From NCBI RefSeq assembly GCF_030505195.1, contig NZ_CP129672.1, positions 682,001 to 746,000 on the forward strand: a stretch of 64,000 nt of DNA, in the 5' to 3' direction. The notes under the pieces are model-generated. The model had not been told where the DNA came from. It saw only the letters and a program-made list of their open reading frames with translations, and did no database searches. The DNA is from Comamonas testosteroni (lineage in GTDB: Bacteria; Pseudomonadota; Gammaproteobacteria; Burkholderiales; Burkholderiaceae_C). Below are positions 9,709 to 19,067 of this stretch, one piece after another. Position 1 is the stretch's first letter. Each line of letters opens with the position of its first letter. The translations under genes were made by a program, and so were the position numbers.

Positions 9709-10338
9709 TTACTCCTTGGAGCCTGCGCGCAGGGCGGCCGCCAGTTGGTCGCGCAGCTCGCCCACCTTCACGCTGTTGCCCTTGGGCAGATTGATTTCGT
9801 TGGACTCGGCAAACGCGCGGATCTGAGCCGCCGTCCATTCGCTGATGTCGATGGTTTCGCCCGCTTCGTTGGCAAACACATAGGGCGACTCGCTGGCGCT
9901 CTCATCCGTACTGGTGCTTTGGCCCTCGCCAGAGGCCTGCTCCAAAGGCTTGTCGGCGCCATCGCCAGCGCCTGAATCGCCGGAGCCAGAGGCGGACGCG
10001 GGGACAGAGGCAGCTGCTGCTTGGTTCAGCTCCTGTACCTGGCGCTTCAGCGCTTCAATCCGGCTGGATTGGTCGGCCACCACCTTCTGCAGCTCTTCGG
10101 CATCAGCGGGAACGGTTGCGCCAATGCTGGCCGTCAGTTGCTGGGCGACAGTGCCGCCCTGTTCGACAGGCTCATACAGGCGATAGGCCTCGGAGATGGA
10201 CAGCAGTCGCGCGGCGGCTTTTTCGTGCTGCACCTCAGCCACCACGTCCTTCTTGTCGTTGGGCTTGAACTGAATGGATTGGCCGTAGAGCTCCACGGTC
10301 GTGGACTCCTTGCGGCGGTATGCGTGGATGGCGGTCAT
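9709..10338 (-). CDS. Head-region protein with C-terminal HeH/SAP-like motif
   Basis: The product has 209 residues, with AAGGAG before the ATG at 10338. Residues 1-60 form a small folded domain, 75-105 a coiled coil, and 105-150 a Ser/Gly/Ala-rich acidic linker. Residues about 165-205 (ISEWTAAQIRAFAESNEI, then LPKGNSVKVGELRDQL) resemble the helix-extended-helix/SAP-like motif found in small head-completion proteins. Possibly a head decoration or DNA-contacting completion protein. No exact family is claimed. Confidence 0.55.
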   Translation of the reverse strand: MTAIHAYRRKESTTVELYGQSIQFKPNDKKDVVAEVQHEKAAARLLSISEAYRLYEPVEQGGTVAQQLTASIGATVPADAEELQKVVADQSSRIEALKRQVQELNQAAAASVPASASGSGDSGAGDGADKPLEQASGEGQSTSTDESASESPYVFANEAGETIDISEWTAAQIRAFAESNEINLPKGNSVKVGELRDQLAAALRAGSKE

Positions 10339-10423
10339 GTGGCACTCCTTGCCGGTTCAATAAAGAAAGGGCCGCGCGCACGGCGCAGCCCCTTTACACA
10401 CTCATTGCCTGGGGCTGCGCGGC

Positions 10424-10873
10424 TCAATAACGCATGCGGACCAGTGCCAGCACTTGCTTGCCGGCGGTGGCAGAAGTCGCGGCCGCTGTGGTCACCTTCA
10501 AACCCAGCTTGCGCACGGTGTCGCGGTTGGCGAATGCCAGCGCAGCCGAGTTGGCCGTGGCAGTGGAGCCCGCCGTACCCACGCCGGGCTTGAGGCCCGT
10601 GTCGTAGACCGTAGCCAGGTCAGTGCCGGCTGCATTGATCACGCCCAGCGAGAAAGCCAGCGTGGGGGCCGCGTTGCTGTCCAGCTGGGGCGCCACCACG
10701 TCCACCGCCACCAGTTGCACGTTGGGGGGAATGTCCAGCAGCTCCAGCAGATCGTTGGCAACGAGAGCCGCAGCAGGCAGAGTCAGGTCGACGGCCACCG
10801 TCAGCACGCTGGCGTCAAAGGGTTGCGGCACAGCCTTCTTGCCGGTCGCAACATCGGATTGATATTTAGGCAT
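10424..10873 (-). CDS. Capsid-associated (decoration-type) protein
   Basis: The product has 149 residues, with AGGAG upstream of the ATG at 10873. It is Ala/Thr/Val-rich and beta-type, with no Trp and only one or two aromatic residues in the second half. It sits immediately after the major capsid gene, the usual place for a decoration or head-fibre protein in phages with N4-gp56-type capsids. Function by position only. Confidence 0.6.
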   Translation of the reverse strand: MPKYQSDVATGKKAVPQPFDASVLTVAVDLTLPAAALVANDLLELLDIPPNVQLVAVDVVAPQLDSNAAPTLAFSLGVINAAGTDLATVYDTGLKPGVGTAGSTATANSAALAFANRDTVRKLGLKVTTAAATSATAGKQVLALVRMRY

Positions 10874-10943
10874 TTGAAGCTCCTATGTCTGATGAGAGAA
10901 AGGGCTTGTGAAGCCACGGCCCACGGCGCGGGCCGCGGGCTCA

Positions 10944-12068
10944 TCAGGCATTGGGGTCAGTGTTAGCGGTGTCCAGCGCCATCACGCCGAAGTCGCGTTG
11001 GACGTTGCCGTCCTTGGACTTGTAGGTGGCCTTCTTCACGCCCATAATCGCGTGGGTGCCGATGGCAACGCTGTTGCCGTGATCCTTGGACACCTCGGTC
11101 CAGCGGAAGCGCGTGCCGGTCTCGTTGTCGCCGTAGGCGATCAGCGCGGCCTGGGCGCCCAGGAACAGCGCGCGCGCGGCGTTCACATTGCCACCCGCGC
11201 CGTAGTCGTTGAAGCGGATCACGTTGCGGTGCTTGTGCAGCACCACATCGTTGTACATGCCCAGCGTGCCCTGGAAGATGGGGTTCTTGTTGCCCTCGGC
11301 TGCCGCGGCTGCCTTCTGGATGTCCAGCCAGCCACCGGTGCCCGCATCCTGGCGCATCGCGTCGGCCTGGTAGGTGTGCATCAGGCAGATGTAGTGACTA
11401 CCGCCCTCGATGGAGACGGGAATCATCGACAGCTCGTCGGTACCGTCGCCACCCATGGTTTCAGCCTTGGCCACGGCCTTGTCGATCAGGCGCAGCTTGA
11501 AGGTGTCGCCAGCAGTCAGCGAGGCCTTGGACGTGGCCGCGCCGCCAAACAGGATGTGCTGGCTGTCGGGTGCCGTCAGGGGATTGATCTGGAAGAAGGG
11601 ATTGCTGGCAGACCAGACAAAGCCCGAGCCATGGCCGCGCGAGCCGGACAGGTAGATGAAGTACAGCTCATCCTGCAGGCGCTTCCACCAGTCTGTCGCC
11701 GCGCGCTTGGCATCGCTGCGCAGGTCGCGCAGGGTGCGCTTCTTGGTCATGCGCGAGCCCAGATCCGCGCCGCCGCGCACCTGGTCGATGCGCAGTCGGT
11801 CGGTGTAGTACTTGAGCGGCGCTTCCTTGCCTTCCAGGGTTTCGTCACCGATGACGGGCTCCTGGTTGATGGGCATCAGCAGGTCAACGGTTACTTCGTC
11901 ACCGGCACCTTGCTGAAGATCATCGATTCGCTGGATGGGCAGACGCGAATCCTTGCCATTGCCCACGAACTTGCGAGACCAATAGCTTTCCTTGTTGATG
12001 GCCACGGCCATCAGAGAGGCCCACTTCTTGACGGCTTGCGGGTCGTTGACGCCGATCAAAGTACGCAT
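10944..12068 (-). CDS. Major capsid protein, N4-gp56 type
   Basis: The product has 374 residues. The ATG at 12068 (MRTLIGVNDPQAVKKW) has AGGAG upstream; an in-frame extension to 12215 is unlikely. Typical segments of this HK97-fold family are present: the KRTLRDLRSDAKRAATDWW helix near residue 115, a LSGSRGHG loop, and C-terminal GAQAALIAYGDNETGTRFRW and KDHGNSVAIGTHAIMGVKK. It lies after the scaffold and CsrA-like genes. It assembles the prohead shell. Confidence 0.9.
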   Translation of the reverse strand: MRTLIGVNDPQAVKKWASLMAVAINKESYWSRKFVGNGKDSRLPIQRIDDLQQGAGDEVTVDLLMPINQEPVIGDETLEGKEAPLKYYTDRLRIDQVRGGADLGSRMTKKRTLRDLRSDAKRAATDWWKRLQDELYFIYLSGSRGHGSGFVWSASNPFFQINPLTAPDSQHILFGGAATSKASLTAGDTFKLRLIDKAVAKAETMGGDGTDELSMIPVSIEGGSHYICLMHTYQADAMRQDAGTGGWLDIQKAAAAAEGNKNPIFQGTLGMYNDVVLHKHRNVIRFNDYGAGGNVNAARALFLGAQAALIAYGDNETGTRFRWTEVSKDHGNSVAIGTHAIMGVKKATYKSKDGNVQRDFGVMALDTANTDPNA

Positions 12069-12155
12069 AACGCAACTCCTGCCCTTGCGAGCACTGAGCG
12101 CGTCTTGCGCTTGAACCGGGCAACTGCCCCCGGCGGCGATCTGCTGCATGAAGAT

Positions 12156-12208
12156 GGCGCCAACAAAGGCGCCGCAGCTAGGAAAAAAGAATAATCCTGA
12201 ATTCCAGG
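12156..12208 (-). promoter_or_regulatory. Hairpins in the leader of the capsid gene
   Basis: The 143-base gap before the capsid gene holds, in minus-strand order, a short CCTG..CAGG hairpin (12208-12196), a T-rich run, then a GC hairpin GGCGCC-6-GGCGCC (12173-12156). This may be an attenuator or a processing signal that raises capsid mRNA. No promoter of the late type is visible here. Confidence 0.35.
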
Positions 12209-12211
12209 AAA

Positions 12212-12436
12212 TCAAGTACCCATGGGGGCGTGGCGCCGCGTATGCAGCGGCTTGTGGCCCCGGGGCTCATCACCCCTTGCATGCGTGGGCTTGTCCACCA
12301 CCACGTCGTCTTCCAGATGCAGGCTCAACTCAGCGCGTTGGCCCGTGCGTTGGCGCAGCGTAACCACCACGCGGCCGCCGTCGAAAGACAGACTCTCGCC
12401 TGCCTTGATCTGTCGTATGAGTCTGCGTCCGGACAT
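12212..12436 (-). CDS. CsrA-like small protein in the head operon
   Basis: The product has 74 residues and its start overlaps the scaffold stop (ATGA), so translation is coupled. Residues about 5-50 follow the CsrA/RsmA pattern: RLIRQIKAGESL, then GGRVVVTL, a Gly turn, ELSLHL and DVVVDKP, matching the five-strand order and the G-E-S/T-L turn of CsrA. The two canonical RNA-contact arginines are not clearly conserved. The C-terminal 24 residues are basic (RGDEPRGHK) and extra. Role unknown; an RNA-binding control of capsid/scaffold ratio is inference. It could also be an unrelated small beta-barrel. Confidence 0.5.
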   Translation of the reverse strand: MSGRRLIRQIKAGESLSFDGGRVVVTLRQRTGQRAELSLHLEDDVVVDKPTHARGDEPRGHKPLHTRRHAPMGT

Positions 12437-13398
12437 CAGGCCCCCAGGTAGCGTTCTTGTTGATCGGCCGTCATGCGGGCCAGGGCTTTTTCCAGCGCCG
12501 TGCCCTCCAGACCATCCAGATGGGCAAACTCGCTGCCCACCGAAGCGTCGGCTGCAGCAGGCACCCCGGCCAGCGTGGGCGGCAGTGTCGAGCGGTCAAC
12601 AGCAGCCGGCTTGCGCGTGGCTGGGGGATTCGGGGAAGTACTTGGCGCAGCAGCCGGAGCAGGAGGCGCGGCCTGAGACTTGCCAAAGCGGCGCAGCATC
12701 AGCGCCTGTGCTTCGGCCAGCGCGTCGCGCGAAGCGGCCATGTTGCCCGCCGCATCAGTCAGGCCACGGTCTACCGCATCCTGAGCAAACAGGCGAATAG
12801 CGCGGTCGAACTGCTCGCCTGCCTCACCCTCCAGGTCGATGCCCGCAGCCTTCAGCTCCTTCTGTGCCGCGCCCAGGTGCTGGTGATACTCGGTAAACAT
12901 GGCGTCCTGCTGCATCTGGGTGCGCGCCATGTCCACCGCAGCCGCGCGCGACAGATCGTCCAGCTTGTCCTGCACACGCGACTCCACCTCTTGGTAAGCC
13001 TCCTGGTCAATCTCGCCATCCAGCAGCTGCTGCAGCGCCGTAGCCTTTTCAGCGCGCAGAGTCTTGCGCTGCTCGTCCGCATCAGCAGGCGTCACAGGCT
13101 GCATCGCTGCAGGGGCTGGCGCGTCCGCGTCATCGTCAGCCGCGCCTGCTTCGCTGGCGTCAGGGGCCGCGCCGGCAGCCGTGTCATCGGCCCCAGGGTC
13201 AGCATCTTCTGCAGGCTTGTTGGCTGCTGCGGCCGCGCTCTCGTCTTCATCATCAGCAGCGGCAGCAGTAGCCGCGCCGGCTTCACCAGACTCACCCTCA
13301 GGGACCTGCAGATCCTGGTCGTCTTCTGCCAGGTCGCGCACAGCTTCGCGCTCTGCTTCGCTCAGGCCTGCGAGGTCTTCTTCGGTAAACATGGACAT
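12436..13398 (-). CDS. Scaffolding protein
   Basis: The product has 320 residues, with AAGGAG upstream of the ATG. Residues 1-100 are acidic and Ala/Asp/Glu-rich, 105-240 are helical and coiled-coil-like, and 240-290 are a Pro/Ala linker. The C-terminal 30 residues are helical (ALEKALARMTADQQERYLG). This layout and the place between portal and capsid fit an internal scaffold that directs prohead assembly. No protease gene is evident nearby, so the scaffold probably exits intact. Confidence 0.8.
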   Translation of the reverse strand: MSMFTEEDLAGLSEAEREAVRDLAEDDQDLQVPEGESGEAGAATAAAADDEDESAAAAANKPAEDADPGADDTAAGAAPDASEAGAADDDADAPAPAAMQPVTPADADEQRKTLRAEKATALQQLLDGEIDQEAYQEVESRVQDKLDDLSRAAAVDMARTQMQQDAMFTEYHQHLGAAQKELKAAGIDLEGEAGEQFDRAIRLFAQDAVDRGLTDAAGNMAASRDALAEAQALMLRRFGKSQAAPPAPAAAPSTSPNPPATRKPAAVDRSTLPPTLAGVPAAADASVGSEFAHLDGLEGTALEKALARMTADQQERYLGA

Positions 13399-13408
13399 AA
13401 GGGCTCCT

Positions 13409-15670
13409 TTATTCGGTGGGGACCGGTTGGATGACTGGTTGGGTCAGTGGTTGGGGTTGGGGCTGAGCCAAGGGCATGGCGTCAGCAGGCGCGGGGAGAT
13501 TGATGCCGTCATCAGCCAGGCCGGCCGAAGCGGTGATTTCGTCGGCAGCAGGCGCGAGGCCGGGCTGGGCGCTCACGATCTGGGCTCCTTCCAGCGCGGC
13601 CAGCATGGCCTGCACCTTCTTCAGGATGTCGTCCACGCCCAGTTTTTTGATCTGCGCTTGCGCCAGCTCGATCTCGGTCTGCATCTTGGAAAGCTGCGTT
13701 CGCGCTGTCTCGCTGGCCAGCTGTTCGGCTTCGGCTTGCTTGGCCTGTGCATCCTGCTCGGCCTGCATCTCTTCCGGAGAGGGCGGCTTGCTAGGGTCGC
13801 GCTGACCGTTGATCTTGCGAATGCGCGCCACCCACTCTTCCTTGCCCGGGATGTCAGCGCTCTCGACCACCAGATCCAGCACTGACAGCACCACCTGTGG
13901 TGCATAAGTGGCAATCTGCCCCAGCAGTCCGAACATCTGCTCCAGTGCGGCCTGGGCCATGGAGGAGCGGTAATCCTGGGCATCCACGATGAAATCCGCT
14001 TCGCGTGCCGTGATGTCGTTGAGGATCTTGCCCGTGGCCGGGTCCTCTTGGTTGATCGTCATCCACTCGATGGGGCGCTGGCCCTCACCCACGATCCGGA
14101 TCACCTTTTCCTCGGTATAGAACTGCTCGATGTGGCTCAGGCGCAGCTGGCCGGCCTGACGAATGGCCAGCAGCAGGTTGTCGAAAAACTCGCTGGTGGT
14201 GAGTGAGCCTTGATCCTGCTTGGCCAGAATCGCACGCCCGCTGTTCGCATTCGTATCGCGCCCCAGGTTCTCATCGGTCACGCCGCCAGCGTTGCGGATC
14301 AGCTGCGCATCCTGAGCCGCCAGCTCCACATTGGCCTGGAAGTCGCCCATGTTGCTGTCGAACTTCAACTCCTTCAGGGGGTTCTTGATGATGATGCCGT
14401 CAGGTCGCGCCGCTTCATCCCGCAGATCATCCCAATCGTCCACCGCCCCCTTCTCGGCAATGATGCGATTCACGCTCAGGGCATACAGGGCTTTGGAACG
14501 GCGCTTGTTCAGGTCGTCCTGAATGTCGCGCATGCCGCGCCAGGCACCATAGGCCAGACCGTCGCGTGCACGGCGATAGCCCCAGATGGGCACCATCAAA
14601 AAGCGGTTGTGCTTGAACGGGCTGGCCATATCCAGGCAGGGCGCGTCCTTGGTGCACAGCATCAGGCGCATGCGAAATTTCACAGCCTCATACAGGCGAG
14701 CGCGGCCCTGGGCCTGCTCGAAGGCGTGGCGCGAATCGGCCGGGTTGAACACTTTGCCCGCGAAAGGGCCGTCCGCAAATACAGGCACCCGCTCGGGGAT
14801 GCGGTACCAGCACTCCAGCAGTTCCACCGACCGGCGGCTGCTGTTGTCGTAGTAGCCAGCACGGGACATATAGGCCGCGCGCGCTCCGTAGATGCTGCTG
14901 GCCGTGCCCCATTCCGTCTCGCTGGCGCTGGTCAGGCGCTCGCCCAGGTACCAGATACCGTCCGGGTCCACATCGTCGTGCCGTCCAGCCTGAGACAGCA
15001 GGTGATCGCGGCTGTCGGGCAGCAGGGCCACGGCATAGTCCAGGTCCACCACGCGGCGGCGAAACAGATAGCGCGCGTCCACGTTGTAGTCGATGTTGCG
15101 GCTATGACTGTCCCTGTAGACGTTGCGCCAGTCCTCCCAGCCTGAATAGATCAGCTCGGCCTCGGGGTCGCGATTGGCCCCCTCCTCCAGCCAGCTCACG
15201 CCCGCCGTCACCGCCTGGCGGAAGGCACGGCTGCGATGCCACTGGGTCATGTTCACGTCGTCCGTGTACTTGATCAGTTTGGTCTTGACCTCAGCCATGG
15301 CCTCGTCATCGCGCTCACGGGGCAGCACCTTATAGTCCTTGCGCATGCGCTTCTCGGTACCGCAGATCCATTCAATGGTCTGCCGGCCCTCATTGAAGAC
15401 CACCGGCGCCTGGCCGCGCTCCATCAGCGCCTGAGCATCCTCGGGCTTCCATTGCAGATGATCCTGATAGTCCTCATCGATCTGCATCTGCTGGCGTTCC
15501 TCGCCCTGGCGCTCGCTCTCGTACTTCAGCAGCTCCATCAGCGTGAGGTGCCGTTGCCTGGTCAGTTCGTCATTGCCCGCAGCCGCGCGCTCGGCGGGCT
15601 GCTCTTGATCGGCGTTAGTCGAGGAATCTGCTGCTCGAGCACTGGTGGGAATGTCGCGCACTTCAAACAT
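13409..15670 (-). CDS. Portal protein, P22-like long form
   Basis: The product has 753 residues. The ATG at 15670 overlaps the preceding stop (ATGA); a GTG one codon upstream is less likely. Features of long portals are visible: EGRQTIEWICGTEKR near residue 95, DSHSRNIDYNVDARYLF near residue 187, FKHNRFLMVPIWGYRRARDG near residue 355, and a helical barrel-type C-terminus with coiled coil (residues 625-690). The Pro/Gln tail (residues 725-753) is likely disordered. It forms the dodecameric DNA entry vertex together with TerL. Confidence 0.88.
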   Translation of the reverse strand: MFEVRDIPTSARAADSSTNADQEQPAERAAAGNDELTRQRHLTLMELLKYESERQGEERQQMQIDEDYQDHLQWKPEDAQALMERGQAPVVFNEGRQTIEWICGTEKRMRKDYKVLPRERDDEAMAEVKTKLIKYTDDVNMTQWHRSRAFRQAVTAGVSWLEEGANRDPEAELIYSGWEDWRNVYRDSHSRNIDYNVDARYLFRRRVVDLDYAVALLPDSRDHLLSQAGRHDDVDPDGIWYLGERLTSASETEWGTASSIYGARAAYMSRAGYYDNSSRRSVELLECWYRIPERVPVFADGPFAGKVFNPADSRHAFEQAQGRARLYEAVKFRMRLMLCTKDAPCLDMASPFKHNRFLMVPIWGYRRARDGLAYGAWRGMRDIQDDLNKRRSKALYALSVNRIIAEKGAVDDWDDLRDEAARPDGIIIKNPLKELKFDSNMGDFQANVELAAQDAQLIRNAGGVTDENLGRDTNANSGRAILAKQDQGSLTTSEFFDNLLLAIRQAGQLRLSHIEQFYTEEKVIRIVGEGQRPIEWMTINQEDPATGKILNDITAREADFIVDAQDYRSSMAQAALEQMFGLLGQIATYAPQVVLSVLDLVVESADIPGKEEWVARIRKINGQRDPSKPPSPEEMQAEQDAQAKQAEAEQLASETARTQLSKMQTEIELAQAQIKKLGVDDILKKVQAMLAALEGAQIVSAQPGLAPAADEITASAGLADDGINLPAPADAMPLAQPQPQPLTQPVIQPVPTE

Positions 15671-16152
15671 CACAGCACCTCGCTATGCAGATCCTTGCCA
15701 TAGGCCCGGGCGGTGACTTCGATGCCCATGCGGTGGCGCTTGACCTCCAGGCTGGGCGGCTGCTCCAGTGGCATATCCACCAGGTCGGGCATGCCCTCGC
15801 AGATGATGTCCAGCATGCGGCGGATGCTGCTGCGGTCCGTCATCGTGAAGCCCATGGTTTCGGCGGCCAGCGCCGCGGTCTTGATGAACTGCGGCGTGGG
15901 GTTGCCCTTGGCATCCACATAGGCATAGGCATTGCGCTGGGGAATCACATAGGAGCCCGTCTCCATGCGCCGGAAAGCCGGAAACAGCACCATGCAGGGC
16001 TCAGGGTCCCCGTCCGCTGTCTCGTCGCCAGCGGCGCGCAGGTCCAGCCATTGAAAGCTGCAGACCACATCGCCAAGAACGCGCTGGCGCCAGGCGCGCT
16101 CGCCGCCCAGCTCGACCATGGGAGTGCCGCGTGGGCCGAGAATTGAGGTCAT
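15670..16152 (-). CDS. Conserved phage protein between portal and TerL
   Basis: The product has 160 residues and overlaps both neighbours by ATGA junctions. It contains PCMVLFPAFRRMETGSYVIP near residue 53 and a C-terminal KRHRMGIEVTARAYGKDL. I do not recognise the family. Its fixed place between terminase and portal suggests a role in packaging or portal assembly. Confidence 0.65.
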   Translation of the reverse strand: MTSILGPRGTPMVELGGERAWRQRVLGDVVCSFQWLDLRAAGDETADGDPEPCMVLFPAFRRMETGSYVIPQRNAYAYVDAKGNPTPQFIKTAALAAETMGFTMTDRSSIRRMLDIICEGMPDLVDMPLEQPPSLEVKRHRMGIEVTARAYGKDLHSEVL

Positions 16153-17597
16153 GTCACCCTCCAGGACAGTTTGCGCCGCGCTTGACCGGCGGCACGGGGT
16201 TTGACGGTGGCCAGACCTAGCCCCGTCACAATGAGATAGCGCGTCGCGTCCATGGCGTGGTCGTCCTTCTTGACGATCTGCCCTTTGTCGTCGCGCCGGT
16301 AAATACGGTATTCGTTGAGCCAGTCGTGCATGGACTTGAAGACCTTCAGGCGGCCCGTGCTCATGCGCTCCCAGACTTGGTACAGGCCCGACTCCACGCC
16401 GTTGTGCGCGGGGGTCAACTGCAGGCCCAGGTTCACGTAGTCATTCAGCAACTGCTCGCCGTCGCGCTGGCTGCGGCCGCGCGATGCCGGGTCGATGGCA
16501 CCCGGTATCCAATCGCCGCGCGCCTTGATCGATGCCGCATGCACCGATGGCTCGGCCTGGCCGCGATAGTGGTTGCTGTAGAGGTACACAATGTCCGAGT
16601 CGCGGTCGTGCGCGCCCCAGACGGCAGCCGTGCGGTTCCAGCCCACATCCATGCCGTAGGCCCGGGGCCAGAAATCAGGGATCTGGAAGTCCGGCACCAC
16701 GATGTCACTCTCGGGCACCGGGTAGATCGCGCCCGCACCCAGGGCTGGCACACCCTTGGTCCGCGCATCGCGCTGGTGGGGCATCAGTCGGGACAGCAAC
16801 TTTGCCTTGGCCTCTTCGGTCAGGTGGGGCACATCGTCCCAGCCGCACTGCACCACCGCGCGGCCGATCACCTTGCCCTCGGGATCGGGCGATGTCAGCT
16901 GCTGCACCAAAGCTGTCAGGCCGGACAGCGGCGTGAATGTCAGCATGGAGATGCCCTCGCGCGTCATCAGACGCACCTGGCCCTCCTCGTAAACGTCCTC
17001 GGGGCATTCCTCGTCGGCCCAGAAGATGTCCAGCTCGAAGCCCTGGAAAATCTCGCGTCCCTGCACATAGCTGCGCATCCACAGCTCCGACTCGCCACCG
17101 CTCTCGTGCCGAATCATCGCGCGCTCGACTGCGCCCTTCACATGGGAGCGCGCCACGATGCCCGTGATCGAATCGCCAGGAATCAGCCCGGTACCGAAGT
17201 TCTCCGGCTTGTCCGTGGTGGACCCCAACAGCTTGAGCTGCAGAATGTCGCGCGTTGTCTCGTGGGTATCGCCAGAGATCAGAGCGCGCACGGGCTTGGT
17301 GAAGCGATGGCCTGCCCACCACCAGGGGTAGCGTCCCGTCAGGTGGTAGGCCAGCTCGGTACCGGCGGCCATGGTCTTGCCCACACGGTTGCCGGCCATG
17401 AAAACCCGCTCGCTGCAGGTTGCGCCCAGCTCGAAGAACTCCACATGGCGGGGATAGAGCGCACGGCGCAATGCCCCGGTATCCGGGAACATGGTTTCGA
17501 GCATGCGAGTACGCCGGCGGCGCTCGAGCTCGTCCAGCAGACCGCCCAGCTCGATGCGCTGCTCTGGGGTGAGGTGCAGAACGGAGTCAGCCAGCAT
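16149..17597 (-). CDS. Terminase large subunit
   Basis: The product has 482 residues. The ATG at 17597 has GGAGGG upstream and overlaps the small subunit by 11 bases; a GTG at 17603 is an alternative. The ATPase Walker A is GNRVGKT (69-75) and Walker B is IFWADEE near 192. The RNase H-like nuclease domain carries an Asp in GMDVGWN near 316 and the late acidic pair in DHAMDATRY near 449. It cuts concatemers and drives packaging through the portal. Confidence 0.95.
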   Translation of the reverse strand: MLADSVLHLTPEQRIELGGLLDELERRRRTRMLETMFPDTGALRRALYPRHVEFFELGATCSERVFMAGNRVGKTMAAGTELAYHLTGRYPWWWAGHRFTKPVRALISGDTHETTRDILQLKLLGSTTDKPENFGTGLIPGDSITGIVARSHVKGAVERAMIRHESGGESELWMRSYVQGREIFQGFELDIFWADEECPEDVYEEGQVRLMTREGISMLTFTPLSGLTALVQQLTSPDPEGKVIGRAVVQCGWDDVPHLTEEAKAKLLSRLMPHQRDARTKGVPALGAGAIYPVPESDIVVPDFQIPDFWPRAYGMDVGWNRTAAVWGAHDRDSDIVYLYSNHYRGQAEPSVHAASIKARGDWIPGAIDPASRGRSQRDGEQLLNDYVNLGLQLTPAHNGVESGLYQVWERMSTGRLKVFKSMHDWLNEYRIYRRDDKGQIVKKDDHAMDATRYLIVTGLGLATVKPRAAGQARRKLSWRVT

Positions 17598-18267
17598 CGC
17601 CACCCTCCGTTGGGCCCACCGGCACGATGCTGGCTACAGAGACGCCCAGCTTTGCCAGGCGCTGCAGCAAAGCGTCATCGCTCATCACCTTGTGGTCGAC
17701 AGTCCCCTCGACCTGCACCTTGTCGCCATAGACGCGCGGCTTGAGCTTGGCGGCAATCCACTTGCGCGCATCCACGCGCAGCTTGTTGCGGGCCACCGCC
17801 GTCTTGTCAAAGGCCACGGCAATCGTCTCGCCCGTGCTCATGTCCGTGATCGGTGCGTATTCGCATTCGTCCGATATCGCCACGATTTCGTCGGCCAGCT
17901 TGTCCGAGCGATCCTCGCGCGCACGTGCGTACATCTCGGCGCGTGAGCTGTCGGCGTTGATCCAGTCCAGCATCGTCGTATAGGCAAACTCGTGCTGACG
18001 GCAGAAATCGGCCATGTGGCCGCCTTCCAGAACGAATGCTAGGAACTGGTCAAGCGCACCAACACCCGACGACCATTTCTGAAATGGCGTCAGGGGTTTG
18101 GCTGCTTTCTTGGGCGGGGTGGTCTTGGTGGCCGCAGGCAGCTTCTTGCTGGAAGCCGGGGCCTTGAATGAGGCAGTACGGGCGCGCGTTAAGATGGGCT
18201 TCGTGGCCGTCTTGGCGTTTGGATCAGGTGACGCGCGCTTCTTGTTCAAGTCATGTATGGTGCTCAC
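17587..18267 (-). CDS. Terminase small subunit
   Basis: The product has 226 residues and starts at a GTG (18267); GAAGG lies next to it and no in-frame ATG is nearby. Residues 1-60 are a basic Lys/Ala/Pro tail. A helix-turn-helix-like stretch near 85-110 (FCRQHEFAYTTMLDWI) precedes a terminase-type segment (RDKLADEIVAISDE-like) and VDARKWIAAKLKPRVYGD near 165-180, the hallmark of this family. It recognises the packaging site and recruits the large subunit. Confidence 0.85.
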   Translation of the reverse strand: MSTIHDLNKKRASPDPNAKTATKPILTRARTASFKAPASSKKLPAATKTTPPKKAAKPLTPFQKWSSGVGALDQFLAFVLEGGHMADFCRQHEFAYTTMLDWINADSSRAEMYARAREDRSDKLADEIVAISDECEYAPITDMSTGETIAVAFDKTAVARNKLRVDARKWIAAKLKPRVYGDKVQVEGTVDHKVMSDDALLQRLAKLGVSVASIVPVGPTEGGDAG

Positions 18268-18286
18268 CCTTCATTGGGCGGGGGCA

Positions 18287-18323
18287 ATGAAACGACAAGA
18301 TGAATAAGAAAGCAATGGGGTCT
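18287..18323 (-). promoter_or_regulatory. Late-promoter motif, copy C
   Basis: On the minus strand: TTGCTT (18310-18315), 17-base spacer ending GTCG, TTTCAT (18287-18292), with ACCCC upstream. It lies about 20 bases before the terminase start, so the leader would be very short. It is the weakest -35 of the three copies. Confidence 0.55.
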
Positions 18324-19067
18324 GAACACGCTAATACACACCAATAGTCATTCGCTGCTCAATCTTCGGAGCAACAAATGTGGGCGTTACACGTACGGAA
18401 ATGTCAGTGCTACGATCTAGTCAACGTCAGGATGACGCCTGGGATGGATTTCGCCAATCTTCTGCCTACAGCAAGGCTCAGAGAGAACACATCGCAGATC
18501 AAGGGAAGAAGTACAACTCGGCACAAACAGTGCTAAACCAGACGATGGTGTTGCGGTGTGCATTGTGGATCTTGCCAAATCTTGACAACAAGAGTTCAGA
18601 AGAGATGTGATGTGGCTACTCCAGCAGTACCTGCGAAAATACACAGCCATGAACGGCTTCGGACATGAACCATATGAGGTCATTGTTGCTGAGACCACAA
18701 GTCGCCGTTGCAGAACATTGAGGCGACGATGATACAGTCCCGAATACCTTGAATTTTGATCTTAGCACTTCAGCAGTCAACCGTTTTTCACTGTATCCAT
18801 GACCATTGCACATCCAACTTAAATCCGCCATGCTAAGAGTTAGCTGTGACCAGTCACATAGAGGGATGCAATTTATGGAGTTCAAGCTCCTACAACGCGT
18901 CTCGGCGCAACAAGCTACCGCTCTAAATGGATCGCCACACTCGCGTTGATATCGACCGATCCTATTTCATTATGTACTGTACTAAAGATTGCCTGTTAAT
19001 AATTAGTAAATCTATCAGGCATTTCAGTCCGCGCAGAAAAAAAAAATTGATAAAAATCAGCTGAATA
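18324..19067. other. AT-richer stretch without a confident gene
   Basis: About 740 bases between the late promoter and the 1,108-residue cargo gene. Only short frames with poor codon bias exist (for example 18380-18610 on plus and 18616-18885 on minus); none has a good ribosome site or recognisable domain. The last 100 bases are AT-rich. A possible plus promoter is TTGATA (18946-18951) with a TTATGT-type -10 at about 18970. This is probably the left flank of the cargo insertion. Confidence 0.45.

Noticed and set aside
18380..18885. Small frames (18380-18610 plus; 18417-18698 and 18616-18885 minus)
   Set aside because: Codon bias is poor, Cys content is odd, no ribosome site or recognisable domain; they may be remnants but cannot be supported.
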